Part shown: piece after piece, positions 35,491-44,266 of the stretch
Layout of the letters: each line of letters opens with the position of its first letter
How positions within the stretch are numbered: position 1 is the stretch's first letter
Assembly: GCA_025350595.1 (NCBI GenBank)
Contig: JANXXP010000091.1
Span: 1-52,680, forward strand
DNA length: 52,680 bases
From: Bacteroidota bacterium
GTDB lineage: Bacteria > Bacteroidota > Bacteroidia > Bacteroidales > VadinHA17
Direction of reading: 5' to 3'
Translations under genes and position numbers: made by a program
The notes under the pieces: generated by a model
Databases searched by the model: none
What the model saw: only the letters and a program-made list of their open reading frames with translations
What the model was told of the DNA's origin: nothing

Positions 35491-36657
35491 ATGAATACAA
35501 AGATCTTCTTAATTTTGTTCGCAATAATTGTTTTTACCGGATGTAAAAAAAATATGGTCCAGATCTCCGGTACACTTGTAAATCCTGTGATAGGCGAATA
35601 TATTTTTCTCGACGAACTGAAGTCAAATGAATTAGTTACAGTTGATTCAATGAAGGTGTCAGATAAAGGAACCTTTAGCTTTAGAAAAGAACTTAAACTG
35701 CCTGCTTTTTACCTTCTGAAAATTAACAATAATAACTTTCTTACCATGCTCCTGGCACCAGGTGAAAAGCTAAATCTGAATGCTTATCACGATTCTTTGA
35801 ATTATCCGGTTTCTGTTACAGGTTCTGAAGGGACAGAATCGATGGCGGAGTACAATAAAACTCTCAGAAAAACCATTACTGAATTAAGCGGATTAAACAA
35901 AATTTACACTCAATACATTGATAGTGCAAATTTACCGGCTGTAATGGAATCACTCGACAGTACGGCTCAGAAATATCTTACCGAGATTAACACTTACACT
36001 AAAAAATACATTGACAAAAATATTAAATCACTTGTTAGTCTTGTTGCTCTATATCAACAGGTTGCACCAAGCGTTTATGTTCTGAACCCTGCAAAGGATT
36101 TAAATTATTTTGTAAAAGTAGACTCCTCACTTTCAATCCTTTATCCGGGATATGAACCGGTCACTTCGCTTCATTCTCAGGTTATGGAGTTGTCTGACAG
36201 CAAAAAGGGACAACCGATAGCGGAGCCTGCAGCAGGAAAAGGTGCGGTTGCTCCTGAGATAGCTCTTCCGACTCCTGAAGGCGATACCGTTAAGCTATCA
36301 TCCACACGAGGATCAGTAGTGTTGCTCGATTTCTGGGCCTCATGGTGTGGTCCCTGCCGAAGGGAAAACCCTAATCTTGTTAAGGCATACAACCTCTACC
36401 ATAGTAAAGGATTTCAGATTTATCAGGTATCCCTCGACAAGACCAAAGATGACTGGGTTAAAGGAATACAGGATGATCAGCTTGGGAAATGGTTACATGT
36501 CAGTGATATACAATACTGGAATTCAATAGTTATTCCTATTTATAAGATTGAATCCATTCCTATGAATTTTCTTCTTGATAGAGAGGGACGGATAATTGCT
36601 TCAAATCTCAGGGGCGAAAAGCTGCTGACAAAGTTAGCTGAACTATTTAAGAATTAA
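35491..36657 (+). CDS. Thioredoxin-family lipoprotein (DUF4369 + TlpA-like domain)
   Basis: A 388-residue lipoprotein (MNTKIFLILFAIIVFTGC then KK). Residues about 22-115 are a beta-rich DUF4369 domain (ISGTLVNPVIGEYIFLDEL), followed by a helical linker and a C-terminal thioredoxin fold from about 250. The redox motif is FWASWCGPCRRENP (C286, C289), and the cis-proline strand is ESIPMNFLLDREGRIIA. It is probably a periplasmic thiol-disulfide reductase, such as one keeping cytochrome c or envelope proteins reduced. The neighbour at 36698 is a paralogue of the same layout that has lost this motif. The two are co-oriented with a 40-bp gap. Confidence 0.92.
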   Translation: MNTKIFLILFAIIVFTGCKKNMVQISGTLVNPVIGEYIFLDELKSNELVTVDSMKVSDKGTFSFRKELKLPAFYLLKINNNNFLTMLLAPGEKLNLNAYHDSLNYPVSVTGSEGTESMAEYNKTLRKTITELSGLNKIYTQYIDSANLPAVMESLDSTAQKYLTEINTYTKKYIDKNIKSLVSLVALYQQVAPSVYVLNPAKDLNYFVKVDSSLSILYPGYEPVTSLHSQVMELSDSKKGQPIAEPAAGKGAVAPEIALPTPEGDTVKLSSTRGSVVLLDFWASWCGPCRRENPNLVKAYNLYHSKGFQIYQVSLDKTKDDWVKGIQDDQLGKWLHVSDIQYWNSIVIPIYKIESIPMNFLLDREGRIIASNLRGEKLLTKLAELFKN

Positions 36658-36697
36658 ATTGTCTACTTATTTAATGAAAACGGTAATCCTATTCTGA

Positions 36698-37858
36698 ATG
36701 AAACGAATTCTATTTTTATTGGCTGTCGTTCTTATTTTTTCTTCTTGCAGGCACAAGGGAACATTCTCAGTTAAAGGTGTTGTAAAAGGAAGAACAGAAA
36801 AACACATATATCTTAATAGGCTGGATGTTAATACTCCTATGCTTTTAGACTCTTCAAAAATAAGCAGCAACGGGAAGTTCAGTTTCAGGATCAAGGCTTC
36901 TGAAGGTGATTTTTATCAGCTTGGATTTTCTACAGCAGATTTTATTACCCTTCTGGCAGAGCCAGGGGAAAAGATTGAACTTTCTTTTGGAGGTAAAAAT
37001 CTTTTTGAAAATTATACTGTCAGAGGATCAAAAGGATCTGAAAAGTTACAAATGCTCGATCTGAAGCTGAATGAAACAAAAAGTAAACTTGATTCACTTA
37101 GAACGATTTACAATAAAGCCTCTCTTGAACCCGGATTTGATGTTAAAGGTCCAGAGCTTGAAGCAGATTTTAGCGCATTAATTAAGGAACAACGCAAGAA
37201 AAATATTGAATTTATTATCACCAACATAAATTCTCTGGCTTCAATAAAGGCTTTATATCAGAAGATCAATCCTGATACATATGTTCTTTATGACCCAAAA
37301 GATCTTCAGTATCTCAAAATAGTCACCGATTCACTTACACATCATTTTCCTAACTCAAAGCATGTACAGGCACTCGCCAGGGATTTTGCGAAAGAGATGA
37401 ATCAGATGTACGCCAACCAGATTGAACAGATTACCAAAGACTTACCTCAGACTAAGTTGGATCCCAATTTAAAAGATACCAATGGAAAAAGAATAGCCCT
37501 CTCCTCCTTAAAGGGGAAATTTGTTCTGCTGACATTCTGGTCGGTTCGTTCAAATGACTGTATTCAGGAGAATCTTCAACTGAAGGAATATTACAAAATG
37601 TATAGTAAAAAAGGGTTTGAGATCTATCAGATTAATATTGATGAAAATGAAGCTGACTGGAAAACAGCTGTCAAATTTGATGAGTTACAATGGATAAATA
37701 CAAGGGAAGATGATCCTGCAAATCCAAGAAATGCTATCATCTTTAATGTTAAAACCCTGCCGGCAAACTATCTTTTTGACAAGGAGAGTAAGATCATTGC
37801 CACGAATCTTCATGGTAAATTCCTGCAATTAAAACTGGAACAGTTATTCAATAAATAA
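36698..37858 (+). CDS. Thioredoxin-fold lipoprotein paralogue lacking the CxxC motif
   Basis: A 386-residue lipoprotein (MKRILFLLAVVLIFSSC) with the same domain order as the previous gene: DUF4369-like beta region (GVVKGRTEKHIYLNRLDV), helical linker, thioredoxin fold (ALSSLKGKFVLLTFWS). At the active site WCGPC is replaced by RSNDC (S285, N, D, C288), so only the second cysteine remains. The cis-proline region LPANYLFDKESKIIATNL is conserved. The pair probably arose by tandem duplication. The product may have a structural or binding role, or use a single thiol. The LpxH-like gene follows after 9 bp. Confidence 0.88.
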   Translation: MKRILFLLAVVLIFSSCRHKGTFSVKGVVKGRTEKHIYLNRLDVNTPMLLDSSKISSNGKFSFRIKASEGDFYQLGFSTADFITLLAEPGEKIELSFGGKNLFENYTVRGSKGSEKLQMLDLKLNETKSKLDSLRTIYNKASLEPGFDVKGPELEADFSALIKEQRKKNIEFIITNINSLASIKALYQKINPDTYVLYDPKDLQYLKIVTDSLTHHFPNSKHVQALARDFAKEMNQMYANQIEQITKDLPQTKLDPNLKDTNGKRIALSSLKGKFVLLTFWSVRSNDCIQENLQLKEYYKMYSKKGFEIYQINIDENEADWKTAVKFDELQWINTREDDPANPRNAIIFNVKTLPANYLFDKESKIIATNLHGKFLQLKLEQLFNK

Positions 37859-37867
37859 ACCACAATT

Positions 37868-38614
37868 TTGGCTCAAACCGGGAAAATATATTTCGCTTCT
37901 GATTTTCATCTGGGATTACCTGCAGGATCACCTCCTGTAGAAAGGGAGAAAAAAGTAGTCAACTGGCTGAATTCAATTACCCATGATGCTAAGGAAATAT
38001 ATTTGCTCGGTGATATATTTGATTTCTGGTGGGAGTATAAACTTGTAGTTCCACGAGGATTCACAAGGTTCCTTGGGACTATTGCCACAATTACAGATTC
38101 AGGTATCCCTGTTCATTTTTTTACAGGGAATCACGATATGTGGGTAAGTGATTATCTTACTATTGAATGCGGGGTTATTGTTCATACAGCCCCGGTTACT
38201 ACGTTATTCGATGGGAAAAAATTTCATCTGGCACATGGAGAGGGACTTGGAACAAAAGATTTCGGCTATAAGATTCTTCTTTCAATATTTCATAATAAGC
38301 CACTCCGTATAATATATTCCGCGCTTCATCCAGCTATTGGAATTGGTATCGGACTCCGGTGGTCCTTAAGTTCAAGATTGGGAAAGGGTATCACAAAAGA
38401 GTTTCTGGGGGAAGAAAAGGAGGATCTAATCAGGTATGCCAAATCAGTTCTTAAAAACGACAATATAGATTACTTCATTTTTGGGCATCGTCATCTGGCA
38501 ATGATCTATAAATTGCAGAATGAAGAGGAAATAGTATTTCTGGGTGACTGGATCAAAAACGGGAGTTATGCTGAATGGGATGGAAAATCTCTTCAGTTTA
38601 AAACATTGAATTAA
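37868..38614 (+). CDS. lpxH: UDP-2,3-diacylglucosamine diphosphatase-type metallophosphatase (LpxH-like)
   Basis: A 248-residue calcineurin-like phosphoesterase. Metal ligands are visible in FASDFHLGLP (D, H), LGDIFDFWWEY (D), TGNHDMW (N, H), LAHGEGLG (H) and FGHRHLAM (H, H). The short motifs match LpxH, which removes UMP from UDP-2,3-diacylglucosamine to make lipid X in lipid A synthesis. It is peripheral to the inner membrane. The first codon in the track is TTG (37868) and no ATG precedes the first strand, so TTG is likely genuine. Its stop overlaps the 3' end of the convergent SiaB-like gene by 4 bp. Confidence 0.88.
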   Translation: MAQTGKIYFASDFHLGLPAGSPPVEREKKVVNWLNSITHDAKEIYLLGDIFDFWWEYKLVVPRGFTRFLGTIATITDSGIPVHFFTGNHDMWVSDYLTIECGVIVHTAPVTTLFDGKKFHLAHGEGLGTKDFGYKILLSIFHNKPLRIIYSALHPAIGIGIGLRWSLSSRLGKGITKEFLGEEKEDLIRYAKSVLKNDNIDYFIFGHRHLAMIYKLQNEEEIVFLGDWIKNGSYAEWDGKSLQFKTLN

Positions 38615-39726
38615 TCAGTTCTATCCTCAACCTTAACAGTTAAAGTATAATAGGAATACTGTTCGCCTGCCTTTTCAAACTGGTATTCCAGTTTGCTTCC
38701 CGATTTTCTTGCCATATCAATAAGACCCATATTCCCGGTGCTATCAGAACTTATGGTCTGTCCGGAAAGAGATTTTCTGAAAAGTTCTTTTAGACCAACT
38801 TTGTCGTAAGTATTAATTGTATCGAGTTTTTCCTTCAGATGATCAACCTGTGTATCAAGAATCAGATTCCCGGAAGTAAGAGTGTATTCTTTCCCAACCA
38901 TTCTTATTAATGCAACCGGCATTCCGAATTGTTCTTCAGCTTCCCTGCCAGGACTATATTTCGCAACATTTTCGAGAATCTCCACAAGAATACTGAATAC
39001 CCTCTTCCTAACATTTGCTTCTATATCTTCCTCAGCAAGTTTTGTTTCTGTGAATGAAAGAACTTCCTTTCCTACATCCGATGATATGTGTCCCGACCAC
39101 ATAAGGTATATATTATTATCCGCCATAAGCCTTTCTAGCAGAGAAATGTCTGTGCCGTGAAATACCTTTTCTGCTGCTCCGCTATGCGATCCCATACCAC
39201 CTGAATCAACTGTTTTACTCAAAATAAAGTACGAGTATTCATCGTCAATAGGGACAAAGTCAAAATCAAGTTTATTTCCAGTCTTTTTTGCCATTTCAAT
39301 CAGACCCAGTCCTGCTCCTCCCTTTTTGCTGAATTCCGAAGTACTGAGCATTTGCCTGTAAACATTCCTTATCTCCCCTGATTCAAGATTATTTATCTCA
39401 TCCAGTTTAACTTTAAGTTCGTTGATGCTTGCTGTGGGAAGAACATTACCTGTTGTAACAGTATAGCCGGTATTGGTTTTTGAGTAAACAACCAGAGACA
39501 TATTTGCATGCTGGCTCTTATTACTATGCCTTGAAACATTCTGAAGACTCTCGAGGACAAACATGAAAAGTCTTTTTCTGCCAACAAATCCAAATTCTGA
39601 ATTCTCCATCTCTTTTTCTAGAAGCATGAGAAGATTAACAGAATTTTCATTAGTGACAACACCTCTGTATACGAACATGAGGCGTTCACTCATCATTTTA
39701 TCGCGAATAAGGCGAATTAGATCCAT
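38611..39726 (-). CDS. Tandem SiaB-family (DUF6272) protein
   Basis: The ORF track starts at 39840. The ATG at 39726 (MDLIRLIRDKMM) is the likely start, giving 371 residues. Two homologous halves of about 165 residues are present: one with FVYRGVVTNENSVNLL, MFVLESLQNVSRHSNK and AGLGLIEMAKKTGNKLDF, the other with LMWSGHISSDVGKEVL, SILVEILENVAKYSPG and GNMGLIDMARKSGSKLEY. This matches SiaB-like ATPase/kinase folds (GHKL-related). In the Pseudomonas SiaABCD system SiaB phosphorylates the STAS protein SiaC. It is cytoplasmic and could act as an anti-sigma-like partner switch. It is the last gene of the redox operon, 126 bp after the archaemetzincin gene, so a separate promoter is possible. Confidence 0.78.
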   Translation of the reverse strand: MDLIRLIRDKMMSERLMFVYRGVVTNENSVNLLMLLEKEMENSEFGFVGRKRLFMFVLESLQNVSRHSNKSQHANMSLVVYSKTNTGYTVTTGNVLPTASINELKVKLDEINNLESGEIRNVYRQMLSTSEFSKKGGAGLGLIEMAKKTGNKLDFDFVPIDDEYSYFILSKTVDSGGMGSHSGAAEKVFHGTDISLLERLMADNNIYLMWSGHISSDVGKEVLSFTETKLAEEDIEANVRKRVFSILVEILENVAKYSPGREAEEQFGMPVALIRMVGKEYTLTSGNLILDTQVDHLKEKLDTINTYDKVGLKELFRKSLSGQTISSDSTGNMGLIDMARKSGSKLEYQFEKAGEQYSYYTLTVKVEDRTD

Positions 39727-39852
39727 GCATGAAAGATCAGAAAAATTATAAGATGTTAAAAATACTAAAATTTGATTATTCCAACAACAAAAACAGGGAT
39801 AAAGGAATTTATAACAAAAAATATGAACTGACCAAATCAAAAATAATTATTA

Positions 39853-40398
39853 TCAGCTGCCTCCGGTCAGTATAGATTTCATTTCATTATGGCATTTGAG
39901 ACAGATGTTAGCACTTTTTTGATCTATATCTTCAACATACGTACTTGACCTCATTACACAGCTTGGAATGTGACAGTGTATTAAGCCCAGAGTATGCCCG
40001 AGTTCGTGAATAGCCTCTTTGATGAACCGATCAATTATAAGCTTATCATTAGAATTCATCCCATAACGCTCATTGCTTAATCTGTAAAGAGAGGCAATTC
40101 CCGTTCTTCCATTTAGATAAGCTTGACCATAAATATAGGTCAGGATTGGTATAAAAAGATCAACACTAAATAATCCAAGTGTTTTTGTGTCTTTTGAACC
40201 GAACAAAATATCAACTTCTTTCAGTAGTTTAACTCCGTTGTATTGTCTTCTGACAGGGTCGTAAAATTCGCTTAAATCAAGATGTCCTTCTTTAATATTC
40301 ACAGAAGCATGAAATTCCAGTTTTACAGCTTCAGCGACATTCTTAAGAAAATATTCCTCGAAATATCCGAATGAGATCAATGTAATATTAATCTCCAT
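39853..40398 (-). CDS. Archaemetzincin-family zinc metalloprotease
   Basis: A 181-residue protein with the full archaemetzincin signature HELGHTLGLIHC...C-V-M...C-L-K-C: HExxH at 131-135, the third histidine H141, C142, CVM at 147-149, and C166/C169 of a zinc site. Members are found in archaea, vertebrates and scattered bacteria; physiological substrates are unknown. There is no signal peptide, so it is probably cytoplasmic. It overlaps the 3' end of the sigma-54 regulator gene by 11 bp and so is translationally coupled to it. Its place in a sigma-54/two-component operon suggests a regulatory or maturation role, for instance processing of an operon product; this is inference. Confidence 0.92.
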   Translation of the reverse strand: MEINITLISFGYFEEYFLKNVAEAVKLEFHASVNIKEGHLDLSEFYDPVRRQYNGVKLLKEVDILFGSKDTKTLGLFSVDLFIPILTYIYGQAYLNGRTGIASLYRLSNERYGMNSNDKLIIDRFIKEAIHELGHTLGLIHCHIPSCVMRSSTYVEDIDQKSANICLKCHNEMKSILTGGS

Positions 40399-41728
40399 GT
40401 TTTAAACTGTACTTTGAAATCTTATTATAAAGCGTTACTCTGTCTACCTGTAAGGCTTTTGCCGCACGGGAAATATTCCAGTTATATTTATTTAGGATTT
40501 GAAGTATATGCAATTTCTCGAGATCATCAAGACTCTCAATGGAATTCGTCATCAGGGTTTTTTCAAGAGGCAGATCCTTAAGAGAAATTTTCTTTCCATT
40601 TCCTACAACAATTGCCCTCTCGATCATATTTTCAAGTTCCCTTACATTCCCCGGGAAATTAAATTCTTCCAGACGGTTAAGCGCTGCAGAATCGATGGTG
40701 ACCGGAGGTCTGTTCATAGATGTGCAATACTTTTTTATGAAATATTCAACCAGCAGCGGAATGTCGTCAATTCGCTCACGTAAAGGAGGAACATGAATAT
40801 TTACAACGTTAAGCCTGTAATATAAATCCTCCCTGAATATTCCCTTTTCAACCATTCCTTTCAGATCTCTGTTTGTTGCACAGATAACCCTGAAATCAGA
40901 AGATATTTCCTTATTCCCTCCTACCCTTATAAACTTCTTTGACTCCAGAACACGAAGCAGATCAATCTGCATCTTCATTGAGATAGTTGCAATCTCATCA
41001 AGAAAAATGGTGCCATTATCAGCCATCTCAAAGCGGCCTTTGCGGTTATACATAGCCCCCGTAAAAGCTCCTTTTTCATGTCCGAACAATTCACTTTCCA
41101 ATAAACTTTCAGTCAATGCTCCACAATGTACACTAACCAAAGGAAAAAACTTCCTGGGAGAATTTGAATGAATAGCTTTGGCAACCAGCTCTTTGCCAGT
41201 ACCACTTTCTCCTGAAATCACAACCGAGGAATTAGATTGTGCAACACTCTCAATATCTTTAAGAACCACCTTTATGGCTTCACTTTTGCCAATCAGATCT
41301 TCTACATTTTCAAGCGATACGACCTTCTTTTTCAGGTTTTCATTTTCTTCAACAAGGGTAATTTGCTTTGAAGCATTCCTGATAAGATGCGAAAGGTCGT
41401 CAGGATCAAAAGGCTTCGTTACATAATCAAATGCCCCGTCTTTCAGGGCCTGAACTGCTGTATCGACAGTAGCAAAAGCTGTCATTACAATTACTATGGA
41501 ATCGGATTTCAGAAGTTTTATTCTTCTGAGCATTTCCAAACCGTCCATTCCTGGCATTTTTATATCAGCCAGAATTATGTCGAAGCTGTCGGATTCAAGA
41601 ATTGATAGCGCTCTGTTTGCATTTTCTGCACATTCCACACGATATCCGTCTTCTATGAACCAGTTATACAATGAGTCTCTTACAGATTCCTCATCGTCCA
41701 CAATTAGTATTGATATCTTTTTCGCCAT
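40388..41728 (-). CDS. NtrC-type sigma-54-dependent response regulator
   Basis: A 446-residue activator. The receiver domain has ILIVDDEES and the phosphoacceptor D55 in ILADIKMPGMDG. The AAA+ domain has SGESGTGKELVAKAIH (Walker A), GAFTGA in GHEKGAFTGAMYNRKGRFE (sigma-54 contact) and GTIFLDEIATIS (Walker B). A Fis-type HTH (NISRAAKALQVDRVTLYNKISKY) binds DNA. It is encoded 12 bp after the haem-motif kinase, which should be its partner. A sigma-54-like promoter and paired dyads lie in front of the whole operon, so it probably drives the operon containing its own gene. Confidence 0.96.
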   Translation of the reverse strand: MAKKISILIVDDEESVRDSLYNWFIEDGYRVECAENANRALSILESDSFDIILADIKMPGMDGLEMLRRIKLLKSDSIVIVMTAFATVDTAVQALKDGAFDYVTKPFDPDDLSHLIRNASKQITLVEENENLKKKVVSLENVEDLIGKSEAIKVVLKDIESVAQSNSSVVISGESGTGKELVAKAIHSNSPRKFFPLVSVHCGALTESLLESELFGHEKGAFTGAMYNRKGRFEMADNGTIFLDEIATISMKMQIDLLRVLESKKFIRVGGNKEISSDFRVICATNRDLKGMVEKGIFREDLYYRLNVVNIHVPPLRERIDDIPLLVEYFIKKYCTSMNRPPVTIDSAALNRLEEFNFPGNVRELENMIERAIVVGNGKKISLKDLPLEKTLMTNSIESLDDLEKLHILQILNKYNWNISRAAKALQVDRVTLYNKISKYSLKHGD

Positions 41729-41740
41729 TGATTGTTTTCC

Positions 41741-43411
41741 TTAAATCCTGATTATAGGCAAAGTTATTGATATTGTAGTTCCCTTTCCAAGTTCTGATTT
41801 AACTTCGAGTTTACCATTATGACTTTTTATTATGCCATGAACTATTGCAAGACCCAACCCGATACCACTGGTATCATGTTTCGTTGAAAAGAATGGTTGA
41901 AAAATATGTGGAAGGTCATCCTCTGGTATCCCTATTCCGTTATCAGCTATCTCAATTATTATTGATTCACTATCAGGGTTATTGGTAGAAATTATAATTT
42001 CTCCGTTTTCCAGAACTGCTTCCGAAGCATTTACAATTAATGCTACACAAGCCTGTTTAATCTGATTTGGACTGCAGAATATCAGATCCGATTTTGCCTT
42101 AAAATCCGTCAAAAAACTGATATTCGCAATCTTAATCGGATGGGTCATTAACTCGAAGGTATCCATTAATATTTTATGAAGATGTTTCGATTCAAAATCT
42201 TCCTGATCCTTTCTCGAAAAATCGAGCAAACCCTTCACTATCTCACCACAACGTTTTGTTTCATTTTCAATAAGCTTTAAATGTTTTAACATTGTTTCCT
42301 TTTTGGCATCATCCAGGACAGGATTACTAAGCTGTTTATGAATCAGTTTAGTATAGATAAGAATACCCGATAGAGGATTATTTATTTCGTGAGCTACCGA
42401 AGATGATAATTTTCCCAGAGATGCGATTCTTTCAATATGAATCAGCTCGTTTTGTGCAGCACCTAATTCTTCTGACTTTTTCTGAACCTTATATTCAAGC
42501 TGTTGTGACCAGTTTCGTAATTCTTCTGTAGCTGTCTGAAGGTTATCAAGCATATCATTAAATGCCTGCGAAACCATCCTCATGTCGTCTAACTGATTGG
42601 ATCTTATTTCAAGTCTGGTATTTTTATTTCCGTTTGCTACAGCCAAACTGGCTTTAATGATATCATTCAATGGATCTTTAATCTTCTTTCTTGTAAATAA
42701 AATCAGAACTGAGACCAACAGAATTGTTGAAAGTGTCGCTAATAGATAAAACTTTGTTGAAGATTTTGCAACTGCATTATCCAGGTCATACAAAGGCATT
42801 TTTATAATCAGTGAACCAAGCACTTCATCACTTTCCTGATGTGCATGACAGGCACTTGTGTAGCAGGATTTTTCATTTAGAATGGGTGACCTGATTATGA
42901 GATGACGATGACTGTTATCATTCTTGTTCATGCTGCATTCACTCTTAACATCTATGATACGGTAAGACTTTTCTTTCCTTGGAAACATAGACTGAAGATT
43001 TTTATGACAAAGGAGACAGTTCGGATTACTGTGTGCTGCTGTATCAGAAGTAAAAGATGAATAGACAAGATTGTCGTGCACATCATACATGTTAACATCG
43101 TCAATACCCGACATAGTATTTATGATATCAAGTGTACTCTGAAGTTTGCTCTTGTCGTTTTCGAGCATTGAATGGTATAGAGAACCTTCTACAATTGATC
43201 CGATATTATTACCGTTCTGACGAATGACCGTATTAAGATTCTGCTCATAAACTGACCGGAATATGAAACCAAATAACACAAACAGAATAACAGATGACAG
43301 AGTTATGATATAGACAACCCTGCTGTAGATAGAAGATTGGAATTTAATATACTTTTTAAGGAATGTTTTTACCTTATTTTCTTTGACGGTTGAATTTTCT
43401 GACAGACCCAT
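41741..43411 (-). CDS. Sensor histidine kinase with periplasmic CxxCH haem-c motif
   Basis: The track's TTG start (43456) is less likely than the ATG at 43411 (MGLSENSTVKENK), giving 556 residues. TM1 is about 31-52 (RVVYIITLSSVILFVLFGFIF), the periplasmic domain about 53-220, TM2 about 221-240, then HAMP, a coiled coil and a HisKA/HATPase core (SVAHEINNPLSGILIYTK, H341; DNGIGIPEDD; GIGLGLAIVHG). The periplasmic domain contains NCLLCHKNL (C132-x2-C135-H136), a c-type haem attachment motif, and SCYTSACHAHQ (C183-x4-C188-H189), an altered second one. This points to a haem-based redox or gas sensor. It is followed by its NtrC-type regulator after 12 bp. Confidence 0.92.
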   Translation of the reverse strand: MGLSENSTVKENKVKTFLKKYIKFQSSIYSRVVYIITLSSVILFVLFGFIFRSVYEQNLNTVIRQNGNNIGSIVEGSLYHSMLENDKSKLQSTLDIINTMSGIDDVNMYDVHDNLVYSSFTSDTAAHSNPNCLLCHKNLQSMFPRKEKSYRIIDVKSECSMNKNDNSHRHLIIRSPILNEKSCYTSACHAHQESDEVLGSLIIKMPLYDLDNAVAKSSTKFYLLATLSTILLVSVLILFTRKKIKDPLNDIIKASLAVANGNKNTRLEIRSNQLDDMRMVSQAFNDMLDNLQTATEELRNWSQQLEYKVQKKSEELGAAQNELIHIERIASLGKLSSSVAHEINNPLSGILIYTKLIHKQLSNPVLDDAKKETMLKHLKLIENETKRCGEIVKGLLDFSRKDQEDFESKHLHKILMDTFELMTHPIKIANISFLTDFKAKSDLIFCSPNQIKQACVALIVNASEAVLENGEIIISTNNPDSESIIIEIADNGIGIPEDDLPHIFQPFFSTKHDTSGIGLGLAIVHGIIKSHNGKLEVKSELGKGTTISITLPIIRI

Positions 43412-43505
43412 TGCATGATTCCTATAATATTTTATTCTGCCTGCTAAAATTACCAATAAAATTTCATTTTACAGCTCCGGGGAAGAATACAATTTTTCAG
43501 AAGAA

Positions 43506-44216
43506 CTAATTAAGAAATGACTTCTGAAACTCATCCCAGATTTCATGAGGCAGTTCTGAAAGAGGCTGATCTCGCAACTCACCACCATCCTGTAAGAAAA
43601 CCATTGAAGGTTCAGGTGAATACTTGGCCATCGATACGGCCAGAAAATCCTTGAATCTTTCAAGTTCCTTTTTGGTCCAGGAAACAGCTTCTTCAGCCAT
43701 ATAATATGAATTTGTCTCTGCAATCCATTCAATTGGTCTTATCAGGCAAATCCATCCTTTTCCATAAGGGTCCTCATTTAGAATCTCCGGATTTTCAGAA
43801 AGCATATTATTTGTCTTGGTTATTATCCCTGAGAGAGGTGAAAATATCTGAAGCTGCTTTCCGTTCTGATCAATCTTTGCCAGTAACCCTCCCTTTTTTA
43901 CAAATGTACCCTGAGGTGTAAGGTAGCCAAATTTAACTTCCCCGGTTACATGCTGCAGAAAATCATCAATTCCAACCCTGGCTATTCCTGATTTTTGCAG
44001 ATACGCCCAGGTATGGAAATTGCTGTAGAAAAAGCCCTGTGGGATTCTAAGAATACCGGCAGTCAGAATTCCCAATTCCTTCTTTATCCTGCTGACAATT
44101 TCAGCCCTTCTGTTTATAATTATCCAGAAAGGGACTATCAATATCAGGAAAGTGATAATTATAATATACTCTAGCCCTTTGGTTTCAAATATATTATTGT
44201 AACTGAATCCGTCCAT
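43506..44216 (-). CDS. Membrane-anchored GcvH-like lipoyl-domain protein
   Basis: A 236-residue protein with one N-terminal helix (about 16-35, IIIITFLILIVPFWIII) and a GcvH-like domain at about 68-162: FHTWAYLQKSGIARVGIDDF, FVKKGGLLAKIDQNGKQLQIFSPLSG. The candidate lipoyl lysine is K120. It is displaced by one residue from the usual spacing to the following S-P. A helical C-terminus ends with LQDGGELRDQPL..EIWDEFQ, shared with the C-terminus of the gene at 46373. It lies 50 bp after the NrfD-like gene. No P-, T- or L-protein of glycine cleavage is near, so it is a paralogue with another job, probably a thiol or electron carrier at the membrane. Confidence 0.88.
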   Translation of the reverse strand: MDGFSYNNIFETKGLEYIIIITFLILIVPFWIIINRRAEIVSRIKKELGILTAGILRIPQGFFYSNFHTWAYLQKSGIARVGIDDFLQHVTGEVKFGYLTPQGTFVKKGGLLAKIDQNGKQLQIFSPLSGIITKTNNMLSENPEILNEDPYGKGWICLIRPIEWIAETNSYYMAEEAVSWTKKELERFKDFLAVSMAKYSPEPSMVFLQDGGELRDQPLSELPHEIWDEFQKSFLN

Positions 44217-44266
44217 TTTCTTAATTTTTTATGTTTAAGTAAAAGTTAATAATTCCTTTTTGTCAC

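Noticed and set aside
43469-43732. ORF of 87 aa (minus strand)
   Set aside because: It is an out-of-frame shadow within the 43506-44216 gene.
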